Notes: generated by a model not told the origin, from the letters alone. Counted from the first letter of the stretch, positions 54,769 to 63,694 are shown. The stretch is DNA of 64,000 nt from Bacteroidetes bacterium GWE2_42_24 (GCA_001768515.1 MEOA01000007.1:38777-102776), one strand, 5' to 3'. Numbers and translations are program-made.

Positions 54769-55932
54769 ATGGAATCGAATAAATTATCAAGGGTTGACTA
54801 TATCTTCAGACCCGAAACAAACAGATTGGATTTGTTGAAACGGGTAATGTCGAAAGACAAAGACGACTTCCTGCTCGAACTGATCGACTCAGGGCTTAAA
54901 GGACGTGGCGGAGCAGGCTTTCTTACCGGATTAAAATGGAAACTGGCTAAGGAAGCTGCTGGTGATAAAAAATATGTTATCTGTAATGCTGATGAAGGCG
55001 AACCAGGTACATTTAAAGACCGTGAAATTCTGGACAGGGTAGCCGGAAAAGTGCTTACCGGCATGGCACTCTGTGGATATATTGTTGGTGCTGATGAAGG
55101 GTATATCTACCTCAGGGCTGAATACAGGTTCCTCTCACCTAAACTCAATAAAATGATGGCCGGGATTAATGAAGAACTCAAATCAATCGGCCTCAATTTC
55201 AAACTTGGAATCCGCTATGGCAGCGGAGCCTATGTTTGCGGCGAAGAAACTGCACTCATTGAATCGATGGAAGGCAAACGAGGAGAACCTCGAAACAAGC
55301 CCCCCTTCCCTGTTACTGAAGGCTACCTTGGAAAACCTACTGTAGTTAATAATGTAGAGACATTTGTCAACACGGTAATCATTGCCGAAATTGGCTATCA
55401 TGAGTATAAAAAACTCGGTACAGACAGCTCCAGAGGGATGAAACTGTTTTCCATTTCCGGCGACTGCTCCAAAGAAGGCATCTTTGAACTGGAACTTGGA
55501 ATGTCACTTGCCGATTTCGTAGATGAATTTGGTGATGGTGATACAAAAGCCGTTCAAGTCGGTGGTGCTTCCGGATTCTGCGTTCCACGCAAAAAATTCA
55601 AAGAAACCATCATTGGTTTTGAAGGAATCCCAACTGGCGGTTCGATGAAGATTTTCAACAGTTCGCGCTCAATGTACAATGTCCTTCACAACTACCTGGA
55701 TTTTTTCCAGGAAGAATCATGTGGACAGTGCACACCCTGCCGCGTTGGCTGCCAGCAACTTTACAAAGGCATCATGGCAGTTAAACGCAGAGAACGCCCA
55801 GCTACCTATCTTGATGAACTGGTTAAACTGGCCGAAACCATGCGTTTCGCATCCAAATGCGGACTGGGGCAATCGGTTGGCAACGCCTTCGTATCGATTG
55901 TAGAAAACTTCAGGGAAGAAATAGTTTACTAA
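54769..55932 (+). CDS. hydB: [FeFe]-hydrogenase flavin subunit HydB (NuoF-like), short type
   Basis: The 387-residue protein is a NuoF core with RGGAGF (FMN loop), GEPGTFKDRE, YVCGEETALIESMEG and the [4Fe-4S] motif C318-GQ-C321-TP-C324. Unlike the left-operon HydB it has neither the N-terminal thioredoxin-like [2Fe-2S] domain nor the C-terminal ferredoxin domains, so it carries only FMN and one cluster. The ATG at 54769 is preferred to an upstream TTG at 54751. Confidence 0.9.
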   Translation: MESNKLSRVDYIFRPETNRLDLLKRVMSKDKDDFLLELIDSGLKGRGGAGFLTGLKWKLAKEAAGDKKYVICNADEGEPGTFKDREILDRVAGKVLTGMALCGYIVGADEGYIYLRAEYRFLSPKLNKMMAGINEELKSIGLNFKLGIRYGSGAYVCGEETALIESMEGKRGEPRNKPPFPVTEGYLGKPTVVNNVETFVNTVIIAEIGYHEYKKLGTDSSRGMKLFSISGDCSKEGIFELELGMSLADFVDEFGDGDTKAVQVGGASGFCVPRKKFKETIIGFEGIPTGGSMKIFNSSRSMYNVLHNYLDFFQEESCGQCTPCRVGCQQLYKGIMAVKRRERPATYLDELVKLAETMRFASKCGLGQSVGNAFVSIVENFREEIVY

Positions 55933-55942
55933 CCTAAAAAAC

Positions 55943-55948
55943 AAGGAG
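55943..55948 (+). promoter_or_regulatory. Shine-Dalgarno of the right hydA (AAGGAG)
   Basis: AAGGAG lies 8 bases before the ATG of the right hydA, which is a good spacing. Together with those of the left hydB and right hydC it makes three strong Shine-Dalgarno elements in the hydrogenase region. Confidence 0.7.
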
Positions 55949-55956
55949 ACTGAGAA

Positions 55957-57750
55957 ATGACACAAAAGATGATCAATCTCACCATTAACAATATACCCGT
56001 TACGGTTGAAGAAGGCACCACCATTCTTGATGCTGCCCGCAAACTTAATATCCGGATACCTACCCTATGCTACCATGAAGATCTATGTGTAGCAGGCAAC
56101 TGCCGCGTTTGCGTGGTAGAACAGGTCGGAATGCGTACGCTACAGGCTTCATGTGCTGTTCCGGTACGTGAGAACATGCAGATTCTTACTAATAGCATGA
56201 AAGTCAGACAAGCCCGTAAAAATATTATTGAGCTGCTGCTCTCTGAACACCGGGCTGATTGCACAAAGTGCTACAAAAACGGAAACTGCGAATTGCAGGA
56301 TTTGGCCAATGAATACAGGACAGGAAACCAGATGTACCTCGACCTTGTACATGAGAAGTCCTTCACCATCGATATGTCATCGCCATCAATCATGAAGGAT
56401 GACTCGAAATGTATCCGCTGCCAGCGTTGCGTTCGTACGTGTGCTGAACTGCAGGGGGTGAATGCACTCTCTGTAGCCAACAAAGGGCATGAAATGAAAA
56501 TTTCAAGCTTCTTCGAAAAGCCAATGCACGAAGTGGTTTGTACTAACTGCGGGCAATGTATTAACCGTTGCCCGACTGGTGCGCTCGTCGAACGTAATTA
56601 CATTGACGAGGTATGGAATGCCATTTACGATCCTACCAAACATGTAGCCGTTCAGACAGCCCCCGCCGTCAGGGTAGCCCTTGGTGAAGAACTGGGATTC
56701 GATCCAGGTGAACGTGTTACCGGAAAAATGGTATCAGCACTGAGAAGACTGGGATTCAACTCTGTACTTGATACCGATTTTACTGCTGACCTTACAATCA
56801 TGGAGGAAGGCACTGAACTACTTACCCGCCTGAAAAGAGCACTTGTCGACAAGGATACAACAGTGTCGCTGCCGATGACTACTTCATGCTCCCCTGGCTG
56901 GATTAAATTCATCGAACACACCTTCCCCGAATTTTTACCAAATGTTTCTACTTGCAAATCACCGCAGCAGATGTTCGGTGCGCTGGTAAAAACTTACTAT
57001 GCTCAACGGAAAAACATAAACCCGAAAGACATTGTGTCGGTTTCAATCATGCCATGTACTGCTAAGAAATATGAGGCTCAGCGCCCTGAAATGCGTGATA
57101 GCGGTTATCAGGATGTCGATTATGTACTCACAACCCGCGAATTAGCCATCATGATTAAACAGGCGGGTATTGAGTTCCTGAAACTTGAAGAGGAACAGTA
57201 CGATCGCTTTATGGGTAATTCAACCGGAGCTGCTGTAATCTTTGGTGCAACTGGTGGTGTCATGGAAGCAGCACTCAGGACTGCATGGGAAATTGTAACA
57301 GGGACTCCTGTGCCATTCGAGAATCTTAACATTACACCTGTCCGTGGTATGGAGGGCATCAAAGAAGCGTCTGTCACCATTTCAGGATGCAAACCTGAAT
57401 GGAGTTTCCTTGAAGGTGTCGAACTTCGCTGTGCTATTGCTCATGGTCTTGCCAATGCCAAACAACTGATGCAGGCTGTGAAGGATGGAAAAGCAAACTA
57501 TCACTTCATTGAAATCATGGCCTGCCCTGGCGGATGCCTTGGAGGCGGTGGACAACCCATCCCTACGAGTCCTGAAATCCGGAAAAAGCGTGCTGAAGCA
57601 ATTTATTCAGAAGACGAGCACATGAAATTGCGCAAATCGCATGATAATCCTGAAGTTGCACAAATCTATCAGGAGTTCCTTGGCGAACCACTGGGACATA
57701 AATCGCATGAATTACTTCACACACACTATAAAGCACGGAAACGTTACTAA
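55957..57750 (+). CDS. hydA: [FeFe]-hydrogenase catalytic subunit HydA, right operon, altered H-cluster motif
   Basis: The 597-residue protein has the same domains as the left HydA: [2Fe-2S] (C38, C49, C52, C66), His-Cys (H98, C102, C105, C111), and two [4Fe-4S] clusters (C152-C162, C195-C205). In the H-cluster domain the first motif reads TSCSPGW: C311 is kept but the second cysteine, normally a cluster ligand, is S312. A cysteine appears instead at C333 in STCKSPQ, where the left enzyme has alanine. C367, C523 and C527 are intact. The change may move a ligand, which is an inference. Activity is probably retained. Confidence 0.93.
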   Translation: MTQKMINLTINNIPVTVEEGTTILDAARKLNIRIPTLCYHEDLCVAGNCRVCVVEQVGMRTLQASCAVPVRENMQILTNSMKVRQARKNIIELLLSEHRADCTKCYKNGNCELQDLANEYRTGNQMYLDLVHEKSFTIDMSSPSIMKDDSKCIRCQRCVRTCAELQGVNALSVANKGHEMKISSFFEKPMHEVVCTNCGQCINRCPTGALVERNYIDEVWNAIYDPTKHVAVQTAPAVRVALGEELGFDPGERVTGKMVSALRRLGFNSVLDTDFTADLTIMEEGTELLTRLKRALVDKDTTVSLPMTTSCSPGWIKFIEHTFPEFLPNVSTCKSPQQMFGALVKTYYAQRKNINPKDIVSVSIMPCTAKKYEAQRPEMRDSGYQDVDYVLTTRELAIMIKQAGIEFLKLEEEQYDRFMGNSTGAAVIFGATGGVMEAALRTAWEIVTGTPVPFENLNITPVRGMEGIKEASVTISGCKPEWSFLEGVELRCAIAHGLANAKQLMQAVKDGKANYHFIEIMACPGGCLGGGGQPIPTSPEIRKKRAEAIYSEDEHMKLRKSHDNPEVAQIYQEFLGEPLGHKSHELLHTHYKARKRY

Positions 57751-57764
57751 TAATGTACAAATTT

Positions 57765-57796
57765 GCCGCCTGCAGGGGGTCTCTCCATCAGGCGGC
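57765..57796 (+). terminator. Hairpin between hydA and the response-regulator gene
   Basis: GCCGCCTG (57765-57772) pairs with CAGGCGGC (57789-57796), followed by TTCAAAAATT, which is not a good T-run. It may be a weak terminator or an attenuator that lowers expression of the next gene. Confidence 0.6.
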
Positions 57797-57834
57797 TTCA
57801 AAAATTAATATTCAATTAAACTAGCCGAATTAAC

Positions 57835-58227
57835 ATGAAAGATTATAAAATATTGTTAGTTGACGACGACATTGACTTCGTTTTTATTCAAAAAGCCATT
57901 CTCGAAAAAGAGGGCTACAAAGTAGTGACCGCCGGCGATAAATTTGAAGGATTTGCCAAGGCTCGTGCAGAAAAGCCTGATCTGGCAATTCTTGATGTAA
58001 TGATGAATACCGACCAGGAGGGTTATGAAATGGCTCGTGAAATGCGTAAGGATCCTGAATTTGAGAAAATCCCTATTATCATGCTGACAAGCGTCGACAG
58101 TATTACCGGGATTAACCTGAAAGAAATGGCTAAAGATCCTAAATGGCTACCGGTTAATGCTTTTCTGGAAAAACCGGTACAACCGCAAACTTTGCTGGCA
58201 GAAGTCAAACGTTTACTTGGTAATTAG
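57835..58227 (+). CDS. Stand-alone response-regulator receiver domain
   Basis: The 130-residue protein is only a CheY-like receiver: acidic pair in LLVDDDIDF (about 7-9), phosphoacceptor aspartate in LAILDVMM, T in IIMLTSVD, and lysine in FLEKPVQP. It has no output domain. The gene follows hydA by 84 bases with a hairpin between. It could receive phosphate from one of the two cassette ATPases at 50007 or 53047, or from a kinase elsewhere; this is inference. No histidine kinase with DHp is in the window. Confidence 0.9.
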   Translation: MKDYKILLVDDDIDFVFIQKAILEKEGYKVVTAGDKFEGFAKARAEKPDLAILDVMMNTDQEGYEMAREMRKDPEFEKIPIIMLTSVDSITGINLKEMAKDPKWLPVNAFLEKPVQPQTLLAEVKRLLGN

Positions 58228-58297
58228 TTAAACTATTTTATATATTTGCTTTTTAATCGACCGTTCGCGGTGCCCTGATTAACCAAACTCCAGCAAT

Positions 58298-58335
58298 ACT
58301 GCCACTTCTTAGCAATAAGAAGTGGCAGTTTTAAT
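58298..58335. terminator. Terminator after the response-regulator gene
   Basis: ACTGCCACTTCTT (58298-58310) pairs with AAGAAGTGGCAGT (58317-58329), followed by TTTAATTT. It separates the hydrogenase operon from the convergent VWA gene. Confidence 0.85.
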
Positions 58336-58425
58336 TTACCGGACTTTATAAAATCTTTTTCTTATACCATAATTCTGGTATATACATAAATATCTGCCAA
58401 GCATAACAATTAACGAAATTCTTCA

Positions 58426-60501
58426 CTAATAACTACCGGCCCAACGCCTGAGTACCCATTCACCGGTAAGTAACAACAAAATCAAGACAAAAACAGAGGC
58501 CAAACTAATCCATTCTGAAATATGCTCTTCAGTCAGCAATACAGGCTTCATCTTATGCTCATTCAAAAGCTGGATGGCAATGCTGTCAATCTCAGCAGCA
58601 GGGACAAAAACCCCTCCCCTCACCCTGGCAAGGTTAAACAGCAAACGGTGATCAGCCTGCAGGTTTTGAAGTTCCAAATTTGCCGGCATGACAACAAACA
58701 CCCCATTTTCTTTTAACTGTTCTCCCGATTCGGTGGTAGTTGCCTCCCAAGTGTATCGGCCTGAAGGGAATCTTCCCACATTCAGGGAATAACCTTTATC
58801 GTGACGCACAAAAGCATAGGGTAACGATTGTGCATGTTCATCTTTAATTACCAATTGCACTTCTGGTTTATTGATCATTTCATAGCTCTTGTTGTATAGC
58901 TCGGCATCAAAAACTACCGGATCGAACTGCTGAACCGTCCGTGGAGAGGAAACCCTTAAACGCTTTTTTGATTCCCTGACAGCCAGATATTGGATGGTTT
59001 TAGTAAGCCATACATCATACAACTCCGGACTACCTGTCTGCATCCAGATACTTTGCCTTTGCCGCCAGAATCCTTCACCGGTGATTACTCCACATCGTGC
59101 TTCCTTCATTCTGCCAAACACCACCAGCGGTCTTTCTGTCTGAATACCATCGATTTTTTGATATAGCAACACATCCGTACCGGTACTCAACTTGTACGAT
59201 CCTAATGGAACCGAAAACGGAGGGAGTCCCTGATATAGACTGGTAGCCTGCTCAGGCATCACAAACAACGAAAACTGCGGATTGACCACCGGAATTGCAT
59301 TGGACAGAGCAGTCCGGTCAACCTGAATAGAAACCGGAGGCAACAAGTTGTTAAACAAGGTAAGGTTGGTTAATGCGCCAACTATAAAAAGAGAGGATAC
59401 TCCAGCCGTTGCTGCCTGATTAATAAAATCGGTCATCGGAAATGCCACCGAAGGAAGCTGATGGTATACAATGAGGTTGTATGCGTCGGGATTAGGCAGG
59501 TTAAAGGGTGGGGTCTGAACATCTACCTCCAGATGGTACTGAGATTGAATAATCTGCCGAAGAGCACCCAGATCAGGATGGGGTGCTGCACCAAGAACCA
59601 ACACCCTAAGCCGGCTATCCAACACTTCAACATAGGTCTCAAACCGGTTATTCTGAGTAGAAGTCTCTCCACCAAGCGGGGTTACTTCAGCTGCGATACG
59701 CAACAGACCCTTCTTTTGCGTTTGAACTGTAAATCCAACATTCTTGCTAAACATCGATGAGGTCACCACTACAACCTCTTCTCCCTTACGCTCTCCTTCT
59801 ACACTGAGGTTTACCTTTAGTTTTTCGCCTTTGAAACCGTTTGCATTCACAACAACTTCAACCGGAAAAGACGTCCCCGTAAAGGCAACCTTATTGACAA
59901 GAAGCTGTTTTATCCTTGTATCGCGACGAGACAGGGTATCGCCATAGCCAACCGCAAATATGCTAAACCCGACGTCTGATGTAGCAAACAATGGATCGGC
60001 TCCACGATTAATAATACCATCTGTGAGCAATACGACGGCACTCTGACTTCGGTTCTCAAAGCGCGTTTTGAGGTTGGCAAATAAAGTGGAAAAATCAGTT
60101 GCCTGATCGTTAAATTGTTCATTAAGTCCTTCGTTAACCACGCTTCCGAAGTTCACGTACCTGACATCATAAGTTTTATCAAGCTGCCCGGCAAGGCGTT
60201 TGGCAGCAGAAGGAAGCTCCTGCCTAATCCTCACGGAGTCATTACCTGAAACCATGCTCATGCTGTTGTCCTGGGCGATGATCAACAAAGGTTTCTGTTC
60301 TGAGGTAGAGGTAGAACGGATCATCGGCGAGAGTAACAAAAAACAGATGAGTGAAACTACAACAAACCGCAGCGATGCCCCAATCAGCAGTACACGTCTT
60401 GAAAAATCACTCTTTTTATCATTATAATAGAGTACACCAGCATATAAAATGCCAATAAACAGGCATAGCGGGATGTAAAAAAAGGATGATAATAATGTCA
60501 T
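58426..60501 (-). CDS. Membrane protein with VWA-like domain
   Basis: The 691-residue protein has two N-terminal membrane segments (about 5-25 and 38-60), a VWA-like region with the MIDAS-type DNSMS and LTDGIINRG, Ig-like strands, and a C-terminal membrane segment (about 665-685). Such BatA/BatB-like or DUF4159-type proteins are common in Bacteroidota and may help assemble surface or envelope complexes; the ligand is not known. It is convergent with the response-regulator gene. There is no MoxR-type ATPase gene next to it. Confidence 0.75.
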   Translation of the reverse strand: MTLLSSFFYIPLCLFIGILYAGVLYYNDKKSDFSRRVLLIGASLRFVVVSLICFLLLSPMIRSTSTSEQKPLLIIAQDNSMSMVSGNDSVRIRQELPSAAKRLAGQLDKTYDVRYVNFGSVVNEGLNEQFNDQATDFSTLFANLKTRFENRSQSAVVLLTDGIINRGADPLFATSDVGFSIFAVGYGDTLSRRDTRIKQLLVNKVAFTGTSFPVEVVVNANGFKGEKLKVNLSVEGERKGEEVVVVTSSMFSKNVGFTVQTQKKGLLRIAAEVTPLGGETSTQNNRFETYVEVLDSRLRVLVLGAAPHPDLGALRQIIQSQYHLEVDVQTPPFNLPNPDAYNLIVYHQLPSVAFPMTDFINQAATAGVSSLFIVGALTNLTLFNNLLPPVSIQVDRTALSNAIPVVNPQFSLFVMPEQATSLYQGLPPFSVPLGSYKLSTGTDVLLYQKIDGIQTERPLVVFGRMKEARCGVITGEGFWRQRQSIWMQTGSPELYDVWLTKTIQYLAVRESKKRLRVSSPRTVQQFDPVVFDAELYNKSYEMINKPEVQLVIKDEHAQSLPYAFVRHDKGYSLNVGRFPSGRYTWEATTTESGEQLKENGVFVVMPANLELQNLQADHRLLFNLARVRGGVFVPAAEIDSIAIQLLNEHKMKPVLLTEEHISEWISLASVFVLILLLLTGEWVLRRWAGSY

Positions 60502-60730
60502 TATATACTACTGTATTAACATAATTACATGACAAGCCAACGAGCAAAGACACACCAGGTAATCAGTAACCTTAAATTAAAGAGGGTAACATCACTCGCT
60601 AAAAACATAAAGCGATTTCCGGCATACGTTCCGGAAGAAGATCAATTGCTTTCCGAAAAAGCCATAAGCATAAATCTCTCTCTGTTTTCAGGAGGCAAAG
60701 TTAGTCAATCACAGCGAACAGGAAAATTAT

Positions 60731-60760
60731 ATCATTGCCCCGGCATTCCGGGGCAATGAT
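60731..60760. repeat. Perfect 13-bp-stem palindrome
   Basis: ATCATTGCCCCGG (60731-60743) is exactly complementary to CCGGGGCAATGAT (60748-60760), with the loop CATT. No T-run follows on either side, so it is not a typical terminator. It lies 34 bases upstream of the MocR promoter and could be a regulator site or a structural hairpin. Confidence 0.7.
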
Positions 60761-60793
60761 GAACAGGCAAAAGAGAGATTGCACCGAATAGTG

Positions 60794-60823
60794 TTGCCGA
60801 TACCAACGGAAACCATATATTTG
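60794..60823 (+). promoter_or_regulatory. Promoter of the MocR-type gene
   Basis: TTG (60794-60796), 19 bases, then TATATTTG (60816-60823) is a full match to the Bacteroidota promoter. Confidence 0.7.
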
Positions 60824-60996
60824 CCTCTGTGAGGAAGTCATCTGTCTGACAGCGCCGTTTCAGGTGTCTGATTATTGATTATATGATAATACGGAAGTAG
60901 CGACTGTTACATCTGGCAGTTAACAGCCCTAAACTCCCGATCAGATGGCTGGTGCTCCTTTTGATAGTTAAGACAAAATAATTAAAGTGTTGCGCT

Positions 60997-62466
60997 ATGT
61001 TGCTTAACATCAACAGAAACAGCCCAATACCAATCTTCGATCAATTGGTTGGGCAAATCCGGCAAATGATTGATGAAGGCTTGCTTGAGGAAGGATACAA
61101 GATGCCATCCACACGACAATTGTCGATTTCGCTTGACGTAAACCGCACGACGGTAGTCAAAGTATATGAGGAGTTATGGGCTTTAGGGTATCTGGAAAGC
61201 ACAAGCGGCTCCTACACAAAGGTACGGCTCAGGAAGAAAATATCGGTACCGGCTAAGCATAATAGCATGCCCGCTTCAGCTACCCGCCAACTGTTCGACA
61301 CACAGAATCTCTTCGAACTGCCGCAAATGGATCGGTATGCTCAGTTGATGAAAGAACCTTTACCCGGAGTCATCGATTTTTATCACCTGGTGCCCGATCC
61401 CCGCCTCATCGATAAGAGACTCATCACCAATTGCTTCAGAGAAGTGATGGCCGATAGCTCAATGAATATCTTCGGATACAATCAACCAAGAGGTTTACCC
61501 GCTTTGCGACAGGTTATTGCAACCCACATGCAACTGCACAGCATCCATGCCACTGACGATAATATACTGATCACAAACGGATCGCAAAACTCACTGCAAC
61601 TCATTTTTCAGACCTTTGCCCAAAGAGGTGATACCATTGCCATCGAAGCGCCTACTTATGCTATGTTGTTCCCTTTGATCAGATTCTATGGGCTAAACGT
61701 CGTAGAAATCGAATCGACCGATACAGGATTTGATCTGGAAGAACTCAGCCGGCAGATTGAAATTCAAACGATTCGATTCATCTATGTCATCCCTACTTTT
61801 CAAAACCCTACAGGGTCGACTATGCCACAACAAAACAGGGAGGAACTGCTGAGCCTTTGCGAACACCATAGCATAATTTTAATTGAAGACAGCATCGAAG
61901 AAGAGATGAAATACTTCGGCAAGGTTCATCTCCCAATCAAATCGATGGACAAACATGATCATGTCATCTACCTGGGTAGCTTTTCGAAAGTACTGGCACC
62001 CGGTTTCAGAACTGCCTGGATCATCGCGCCCATTGACTGCATCAGACGAATCACCATTGTTAAGATGATGAGCGATATAACCTCAAACACGTTAAGCCAG
62101 GCAATTATTTACAGGTTCTGCCGCCTTGGCTATTACGAATTACATCTTCGGAGAATGATGCGCATCTTTCGCCGGCGCATGAAGACAGCACTGAAGGCCT
62201 TGAAAAAATGGATGCCGGCAGGTATGGTTAGTTGGAAAGAACCATTGGGTGGCTTTATTATTTGGCTGGAAATAACTGCCGATCCACCAGCCGATGTTGA
62301 GGCCTGGTTCCAGCAACATGGTGTCCGCATCACTGATGGCAGCTTGTTTTACTATACCCCACGTAGTGGGTTCAGAATCCGGATCAGTATCAGTAAATGC
62401 AACGATCAGGAAATCGAAGAAGGAATGAAACGAATTGGTGCCGCCATCAGAACCCTCGGGGAATAA
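60997..62466 (+). CDS. MocR-type transcription factor (GntR helix-turn-helix plus aminotransferase-like domain)
   Basis: The 489-residue protein has an N-terminal winged helix (about 10-78: PIFDQLVGQIRQMIDEG, then RQLSISLDVNRTTVVKVYEEL) and a C-terminal fold-type I aminotransferase-like domain. The PLP lysine is K331 in LGSFSKVLAPGFR, and the aromatic and polar PLP site residues are largely present. MocR proteins sense PLP or an amine and control nearby genes. The target here is not clear, since the neighbours are unrelated. It could also autoregulate. Confidence 0.88.
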   Translation: MLLNINRNSPIPIFDQLVGQIRQMIDEGLLEEGYKMPSTRQLSISLDVNRTTVVKVYEELWALGYLESTSGSYTKVRLRKKISVPAKHNSMPASATRQLFDTQNLFELPQMDRYAQLMKEPLPGVIDFYHLVPDPRLIDKRLITNCFREVMADSSMNIFGYNQPRGLPALRQVIATHMQLHSIHATDDNILITNGSQNSLQLIFQTFAQRGDTIAIEAPTYAMLFPLIRFYGLNVVEIESTDTGFDLEELSRQIEIQTIRFIYVIPTFQNPTGSTMPQQNREELLSLCEHHSIILIEDSIEEEMKYFGKVHLPIKSMDKHDHVIYLGSFSKVLAPGFRTAWIIAPIDCIRRITIVKMMSDITSNTLSQAIIYRFCRLGYYELHLRRMMRIFRRRMKTALKALKKWMPAGMVSWKEPLGGFIIWLEITADPPADVEAWFQQHGVRITDGSLFYYTPRSGFRIRISISKCNDQEIEEGMKRIGAAIRTLGE

Positions 62467-62749
62467 ACCGGAAACAGCATCAAAAAGGGGATTATCAGTC
62501 ATAAAAACCAAAACGCTCTTGATTGATGTCCATCAGTAAAACGCCCGCTAATGCCCCTCCGCCATCCTGTAGGCGCTCATCACGGCTTCCGGAGACCTAT
62601 CCTGTGGCAGGCAGATGCGTCAGGTATCGCCATACGATTTGAAGCATCAGGGATTTTAAGATGCCAACCCATCAACCCATAAGAAATATACGGGCAAGCG
62701 ATACGCCACGCGTACCGCCTCTTCATTCATGATGTTTTATTACCAGGTC
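62467..62749. other. Intergenic stretch
   Basis: No gene, promoter or clear hairpin found in these 283 bases between the MocR-type gene and the convergent T9SS-cargo gene. Confidence 0.4.
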
Positions 62750-63694
62750 CTAGGGCAAGTGCTTAATAATCCTGATAGTTTTGTTTCCGCTTTTACTCAA
62801 AGTCAATTTTAACAAATAAATTCCCTCCTTTAAGAAAGCAGTATTTACAACTTTTTCCTTCCCTTTCATTATCAGTCTGCCGAAAGAATCATAAAGTTCA
62901 AATTCTGTTGGTGCGTCTTTTGAAATATTGATAAAAGAATTAAAAGGATTTGGATAAACAACTAAATCATTAGTCACATCTGCCCGGATCGATAACGGTT
63001 CGTGTAACGGCCTTAAATAATCGCAATCATTTGTCCAGTAACTTGATTTAAAAGAAATCAAACTATCAGTGTAACAACGCAGACAGCATATCTCACCTTC
63101 CAGTACGAACATCTCGCTAACACCAAAAAAGGACTTTAGTGAACCTATTCTATCAATAATCGGATAGACATCATGATCATTAGGACGATTAAACATCCAA
63201 TCAGATGATGAAGTCGCTGAATTGTATATCATTTTCAAATTATTTCCTTGCAGTGATATGCTCGAAACACTATCAACAACATACTCAAACCGGGAGCAAA
63301 AGTATTCGTTCATAGTACAGGGAGTTGTCCTATCTCTTATCAGAATCGTGTCATTCGGGCTTATGTTTAAAAGATATAATGGATAAAACGAGCTGTCATA
63401 CTTATTGTAATGATAAACTGTATCATTCGAATTATAAATAAAATTTCTCGAAATTAAAGTTGTATCCCAGTAAAAAGTACCATTAGGCCTATTGAATTCG
63501 AAAATTTGGTTTGTGACCAGTTCTCTGCATGACTTATTCAGTATTATGGTATCCCTTACCGATTCCATTACTGTCAGATATGGAGGTAAACCATAATCGT
63601 GATCGTAATACCATCTTGCTCCAACAGGAGCCCAATCTTGTCCACTTACCAGAGTCGGAATGAAAATCAATAAGGTTAATAATCGTTTAATCAT
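62750..63694 (-). CDS. Secreted protein with type IX secretion C-terminal sorting domain
   Basis: The 314-residue protein has a signal peptide (about 1-18), an N-terminal region of unknown fold rich in aromatic residues and beta-type segments (about 19-230), and a T9SS type A C-terminal domain (about 240-314). That domain shows VVYPNPFNSFINI, then FELYDSFGRLI, LKEGIYLLKL and a final KTIRIIKH. It is therefore exported by the type IX system, either anchored or released. Four cysteines in the middle region could form disulfides. The function is unknown. Confidence 0.85.
   Translation of the reverse strand: MIKRLLTLLIFIPTLVSGQDWAPVGARWYYDHDYGLPPYLTVMESVRDTIILNKSCRELVTNQIFEFNRPNGTFYWDTTLISRNFIYNSNDTVYHYNKYDSSFYPLYLLNISPNDTILIRDRTTPCTMNEYFCSRFEYVVDSVSSISLQGNNLKMIYNSATSSSDWMFNRPNDHDVYPIIDRIGSLKSFFGVSEMFVLEGEICCLRCYTDSLISFKSSYWTNDCDYLRPLHEPLSIRADVTNDLVVYPNPFNSFINISKDAPTEFELYDSFGRLIMKGKEKVVNTAFLKEGIYLLKLTLSKSGNKTIRIIKHLP

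Larger units (their letters stand above)
60502..60996. other. Intergenic stretch between divergent genes
   Basis: It contains a perfect palindrome at 60731-60760 and a complete promoter at 60794-60823 that would drive the MocR-type gene with a leader of about 165 bases. I see no gene and no inverted repeat that is clearly an operator. Confidence 0.55.

Noticed and set aside
60529..60759. Open frame of 76 codons before the MocR gene
   Set aside because: It runs through the perfect palindrome and has no family resemblance.
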